This document shows, one piece after another, positions 60,267-64,000 of a stretch of 64,000 bases of DNA. The stretch spans positions 2,602,001-2,666,000 of the forward strand of contig JASXTE010000001.1 of assembly GCA_030280995.1 (NCBI GenBank), written 5' to 3'. The notes below the pieces were generated by a model, which did not search any database, had not been told where the DNA came from, and saw only the letters and a list, made by a program, of their open reading frames with translations. The DNA is from Hemileia vastatrix. Taxonomy: Eukaryota > Basidiomycota > Pucciniomycetes > Pucciniales > Zaghouaniaceae. The stretch's first letter is position 1. Every line of letters starts with the position of its first letter. Both the position numbers and the translations under genes were made by a program.

Positions 60267-62064
60267 TTACTTACCCTTTGCACGTTTCTTGAGCTTCTGA
60301 AGCTTTTTAACATGAGCACTATATGATTTGGAGGTGCAGACACATGCCCTTGCTAGTGCATCAGGAACTCCCACCTCAATCAATTCATGCAGAGTATAAT
60401 CTTGGAAATATGACCAGTGTGTAAGTCCCAATTTCCCAAGTCCATCTTGCAGTTTTGAGTTTTCAATATCCACACATGCTTCCTTGAAGAATGCTTCTAT
60501 TGAGTTAGGGTCTTTGTCTGAAAAGGATAGAGGTAATTCATGTGAGGATGAAGCTGCTTGAGTTTTGATTTGTACTCCAAGTGGAGAAGAAAATTGTTCA
60601 CTAGGGCCAGGATCAGAAAAGCACAGTTTTTTAGTAATGCTCTTGTATGCAAATTCAGGTGAAATTGGGGGGATCAAGTAAGTCACTTCATGAGGGTTGG
60701 CATTCTGCAAAAATAAATAAGTAAACAACAAAAAAAGCATAAAAAATAAAATGATATGCAAGATAACTTGCCATAGTATCAGCCCAAGTGTTAGCCTTCT
60801 CAAAAGTTAGGATGAAATATTCTTGTGGATTAGCTGGGTTGATGCAACAGTGAACAAGTTCTCCACATGCACTACGCAATATAGGGGGTGGAATTGCTAG
60901 AAAGTCCTCAACCTGAACTCAGATGGAACTCAGACTGAACTCATACTGAACCCATACTGAACTCTACTTGAACACCCACCTAAAAATGTTCTGTTGAGTG
61001 GTGTTCATCCCTGATTGTATGGTTCCTTTATCAATAGCTCAATGTGTGTTCAATCTGTGGTGAGTTTGGGTCCAAGGTTGCGGACTCGCTAGTAAGTTCA
61101 CCCCCCATACTGTGTGGTGATGTGAGATCTTTACTTTTTTTATGTATTTGAAGCAGAGGCTTGACTCTTTCATAGTGTAGAGAATCCTTTTTCATTCCTG
61201 GTGTTGGATGTAAATCATTTTTTATCTTCTTTTTTTTGATGAATCTACTACATTAGACTGCTTCAATTGTTTTATTTGAGATCCCCTCTAAGAAATTAAA
61301 GCAAATAAAAAAATTAGAGGAGAGGCAAAAATAATAAAATAAAAAAAGGAACAATTACTTACCTTTATTGCAGGTCTGGGATCATTGTGTTTGAGTAAGT
61401 TGGAAACTTTTTGCTTATTGGAAAAAAATACAGCAAGATCAAGATATTCCTTAAAAATATCAACACTATCAATTTTTTTCTTCTTCTAAATAGAGAACTC
61501 TCTACTTAGGCAGATAATTCCACACCATGAGAAAGTTCCTCAATCAACTTGTTTTTGTATACATGTGGCCAAAACACTTTCTTCTTCATCCTTAATTGTT
61601 TGCATAACATGTTGGCAAAATGTCTCAAAATCATGGTTTGAAGCCTCCCAGAAAAATGAGAGCTTTTCTGGCATGTAATGCATCTTTTCTAAAGCAATAG
61701 TTTGATCTTCATCATTAGACAATTGTTTTTGGGTGATACTTGGTTTATTCTTGCTATGTGTGTAGATTGTGAACTCTATGTAAATCATAATAAGGCCTGA
61801 GAAGAAATCAGAAGACCTGGTAGGAGAGATAAGGTAAAATGTAACATGTGATATGGAATTTTCAATTCATCCTGAAACTTCAGAAGGAGATGGAAATTCA
61901 TTTAGTCTTGATACTTCAGAAGGTGATACATTGAAGAAGTCATAGTTGAAGTCTTCCTCATCATTTTTGATGTGGGTAATGTAGCTAGGAGGGGGGTTCA
62001 CAAAGGGTAAATTCATTATTTCTGTATCTAGACATAAACAACAAAAAAATAAGAAAAAGAACAA
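60267..62064 (-). CDS. Unrecognised multi-exon gene with a possible SAM-like C-terminus
   Basis: I do not recognise the family. Consistent exons: 60704-60267 (last, stop), 60912-60772, 61485-61363 and, upstream, about 61788-61549. An N-terminal piece may lie at 61867-62064 (NLPFVNPPPSYITHIKNDEEDF), but its link is not resolved and a TGA ends it. The last three joins keep frame. Protein features: acidic and Ser/Pro-rich start, a helical middle (SVDIFKEYLDLAVFF), a Cys-containing segment (RSACGELVHCCINPANPQ), and an end (LTHWSYFQDYTLHELIEVGV) resembling a SAM domain followed by a basic tail (KKLQKLKKRAKGK). The intron at 60705-60771 begins GCAAGT, a GC-AG type. The intron at 60913-61362 is long because it holds a dispersed repeat. 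It could be a member of a lineage-expanded family or a decaying copy. Confidence 0.55.
60913..61110. repeat. Dispersed repeat lying in an intron of the unrecognised gene
   Basis: Starts with repeated (T)GAACTCAGA/TACTGAAC units and ends GCTAGTAAGTTCACCCC. Similar ends occur near 9215 (reverse) and 27890. Its left edge supplies the bases just before the splice acceptor at 60912. Confidence 0.5.
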
Positions 62065-62332
62065 GAAAAAAGAAATAAAGGATAAAAATGAAATAAAGGA
62101 AAAAAATGAAATGAATGAAACAAACTAAATTTTATGAACCAGGATTTTGTTGGAGAGTCAGAGAGGTTGGTTTTATCTGTATCTAGACATAAAAAACAAA
62201 AAAATAAGAAAAAGAATGGAAAAAATGAAATAAATGAAATGCACTATAGCTTATGATCCAGTATTGTGTTTGAGAGTCAGAGAGGTTGGCTTTATCACTG
62301 GAAGAGACAAAAAAAAAGAAAAAAAAAATTCA
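62065..62332. other. Stretch with a short repeated segment
   Basis: The piece around GTTTGAGAGTCAGAGAGGTTGG occurs at about 62147-62175 and 62266-62292. On the minus strand each could be a short exon-like sequence (GATAAA(A/G)CCAACCTC) after a TAG or CAG. No gene model could be supported. Confidence 0.4.
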
Positions 62333-62743
62333 GAGAAAATAGGAAAAATACAACAAAAAAAAAACCAAACAAATATTATCTTACCAATGAAAGAAAACCA
62401 GGTGCCAATAGTGGGTGGAAGAGAAGGGTGAGGATGGTGAGGATAGAAAGGAAGGGGTTTATACAATCAAAAGGATAGATGAGTGGATGGGGTGGATGGG
62501 AGGAGGAAAACCTGGGTAGGGAAGACCAGAAAAAATTATTAGTGAAAATAGTAAAAATACAACAAAAAAGAAAAAACAAAAAAACAAATATTATCTTACC
62601 AATGAAAGAAAACCAGGCACCAGTATTGGTGGAAGAGAGGGGTGAGGATGGTGAGTATGAAAAGGAAGGGTTTGATACAATCAAAAGGATAGATGAGTGG
62701 ATGAGGTGGATGGGAGAAGGGAAACCTGGGTAGGGGAAACATG
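62333..62743. repeat. Tandem duplication of a ~215-bp unit
   Basis: 62333-62527 and about 62545-62743 share CAAATATTATCTTACCAATG, AGAAAACCAGG, TGGAAGAGA, the GGATAGATGAGTGGATG region and AAACCTGGGTAGG, in the same order with substitutions and small indels. ORFs across it are low-complexity. Confidence 0.85.
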
Positions 62744-63295
62744 GTGTCAGTATGGTGGTGTGGATCAATTGTAGACTGGTTGCCAAAAACTGACAGATCT
62801 TTCATAAATGTCAGATATGCCAGTCTCTGTCAGTCAAAAATGCTGTGCATAACTTGCCCTTTTGTTGGCTTTCTGCACCAAGAGTTGCCAATATGGCTGT
62901 AAATGTGAAAGCTCTCAAATGTAAGCTACGTACACCCATTGCTGATAGAAACCTGTAAGAAGAAAATTTAGCACTAGTGTCACAGGACAGCCTATGCAAA
63001 AGGTTGAGGGTGTTCCTGAGTAAGTTAGATTGAAAAAGATGATTGAAAACTCTTTCAAGGGAGTAGTTCAAAGATAGGTCAAATATAAATTAATACTGCT
63101 TTGAGATAAGTTCATGGTGAATAATAATGTAATTTACAGTAACACTAAATATTCAAGTTAATCCCACAAAGGGGTTGGAACTTAAAAATCAAAAGGGATT
63201 TTAGGAGTTTTAAGAATTTTAAGTGAAATTGATTATTAAGAAAGGTAGGAAACAATAATAGCTTTATATGATTTTAACTACTATCACAACAATAT
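62744..63295. other. Stretch without a recognised gene
   Basis: Contains a short minus-strand ORF (63071-62811, MNYSLERVFNHLF...) with no recognisable domain. I would not call it a gene. Confidence 0.4.
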
Positions 63296-64000
63296 TGTCA
63301 GCCTGTATATCTCCAGGACTGAGTAAAAAGTGATTATAAGTTATGTTAAACACATGAACTATACATGGGACTAATAAATAAGAGTACACAAATAGTATAC
63401 ATAAGTAAAATTATGATAATACACAAAAAATGCCATTATAACACCTTATATACACGCATATATCCACCTTTTATAGGTCTTATGTACTTAATATTAAGTT
63501 GGAATATGTTAGGGTAATCTTAAGAACCTTAAGTATAAGGCTGCATAACTTTTAAGTACACTTAAAGCTGTTATATTCATTGTTTTATGCAAAAAACAAG
63601 AAATGCACTTTATTTCACTTAAAAGTTGACTATATGCGCTATAAAATTGAGAATATCAAAATTGCGCTTTGACAGATCAATTGGGCTCATTTAGAACTAT
63701 TGATTTGGCTATTTAAATGCATAAAAATAACACTTTTCAAATTTGGTGTTTTTTATGCCAGAAATGGCTTCTGTGTACTGGCCACATACTGCTTGCTTTT
63801 TTCCCGTGTGAATAGCTTCATTTTTAGCAAAGTTAGCTTTTTCACACTATAATTACCCCACATTCTACGCCCACTGTGGGGAACCACACTAAAATAGGCG
63901 ACAGGCGCTTATTTAGTGTCCTAGCTTAATTAATAATGCATTGACCCTGTTTATATGCACTAATTTCATTAATAAACTCACTCTTGGCACTTTATTTCAT
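63296..64000 (+). repeat. Start of another gypsy LTR, runs off the window
   Basis: TGTCAGCCTG...CAGGACTGAGTAAA aligns with the LTR starts at 7922, 11333, 19595 and 35005 (TGTCAGCCAGG...CAGGAGCCCAGTAAA). The rest is diverged and AT-rich, with the same kind of GCGCTT and TTAATTAAT elements. It could be a 5' LTR, a 3' LTR without internal region to its left, or a solo LTR. Confidence 0.6.

Overview
This is eukaryotic, AT-rich, transposon-dense DNA. Short introns (mostly 40-170 nt), a cytoplasmic-type dynein heavy chain, chromodomain-bearing Ty3/gypsy elements and PIF/Harbinger elements point to a basidiomycete fungus, most likely a rust (Pucciniales). The rust assignment is inference, because there is no marker gene. 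I found no rRNA gene, tRNA gene or CRISPR array, and nothing bacterial.

Left part (1-40,150) is almost entirely mobile elements. Gypsy-1 (1-9058; 5' LTR cut by the window edge) keeps a 1506-codon gag-pol reading frame. A PIF/Harbinger element, Harbinger-A (9733-22597), carries a broken transposase and was split by gypsy-2 (11333-20710), which has two full LTRs and a perfect 5-bp target duplication, ATTAT. Next comes an unusual array of seven ~30-bp palindromes (22800-23535) whose alternating spacers occur in both orientations. Harbinger-B (24131-27323, inverted relative to A) has an apparently intact two-exon DDE transposase and an internal triplication. About 4.3 kb of AT-rich DNA without a convincing gene follows. 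A 5'-truncated, mutated gypsy-3 (31680-36296) then abuts the middle of a decayed Ty1/copia gag (36297 to about 40150).

Right part (40,330-59,330) holds two host genes that converge, with stop codons 168 bp apart. On + is ethanolamine-phosphate cytidylyltransferase (40337-42804), whose active-site entry segment is encoded by 4-nt and 9-nt microexons. On - is a complete cytoplasmic dynein heavy chain (59326-42973). I could resolve it into 28 exons whose phases all agree, giving 14,121 nt and 4,706 codons plus stop. It has tail, AAA1-AAA6, stalk and C-terminal region in one gene.

From 60 kb on there is a multi-exon unrecognised - strand gene with a possible SAM-like C-terminus, local tandem duplications, and the start of another gypsy LTR (63296) that runs off the window.

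The most unusual observations are the palindrome array with flipped spacers, and a conserved 64-nt intron in the gypsy gag leader. Splicing of that intron switches reading frame into an overlapping ORF that is better conserved between the two copies than the unspliced frame.
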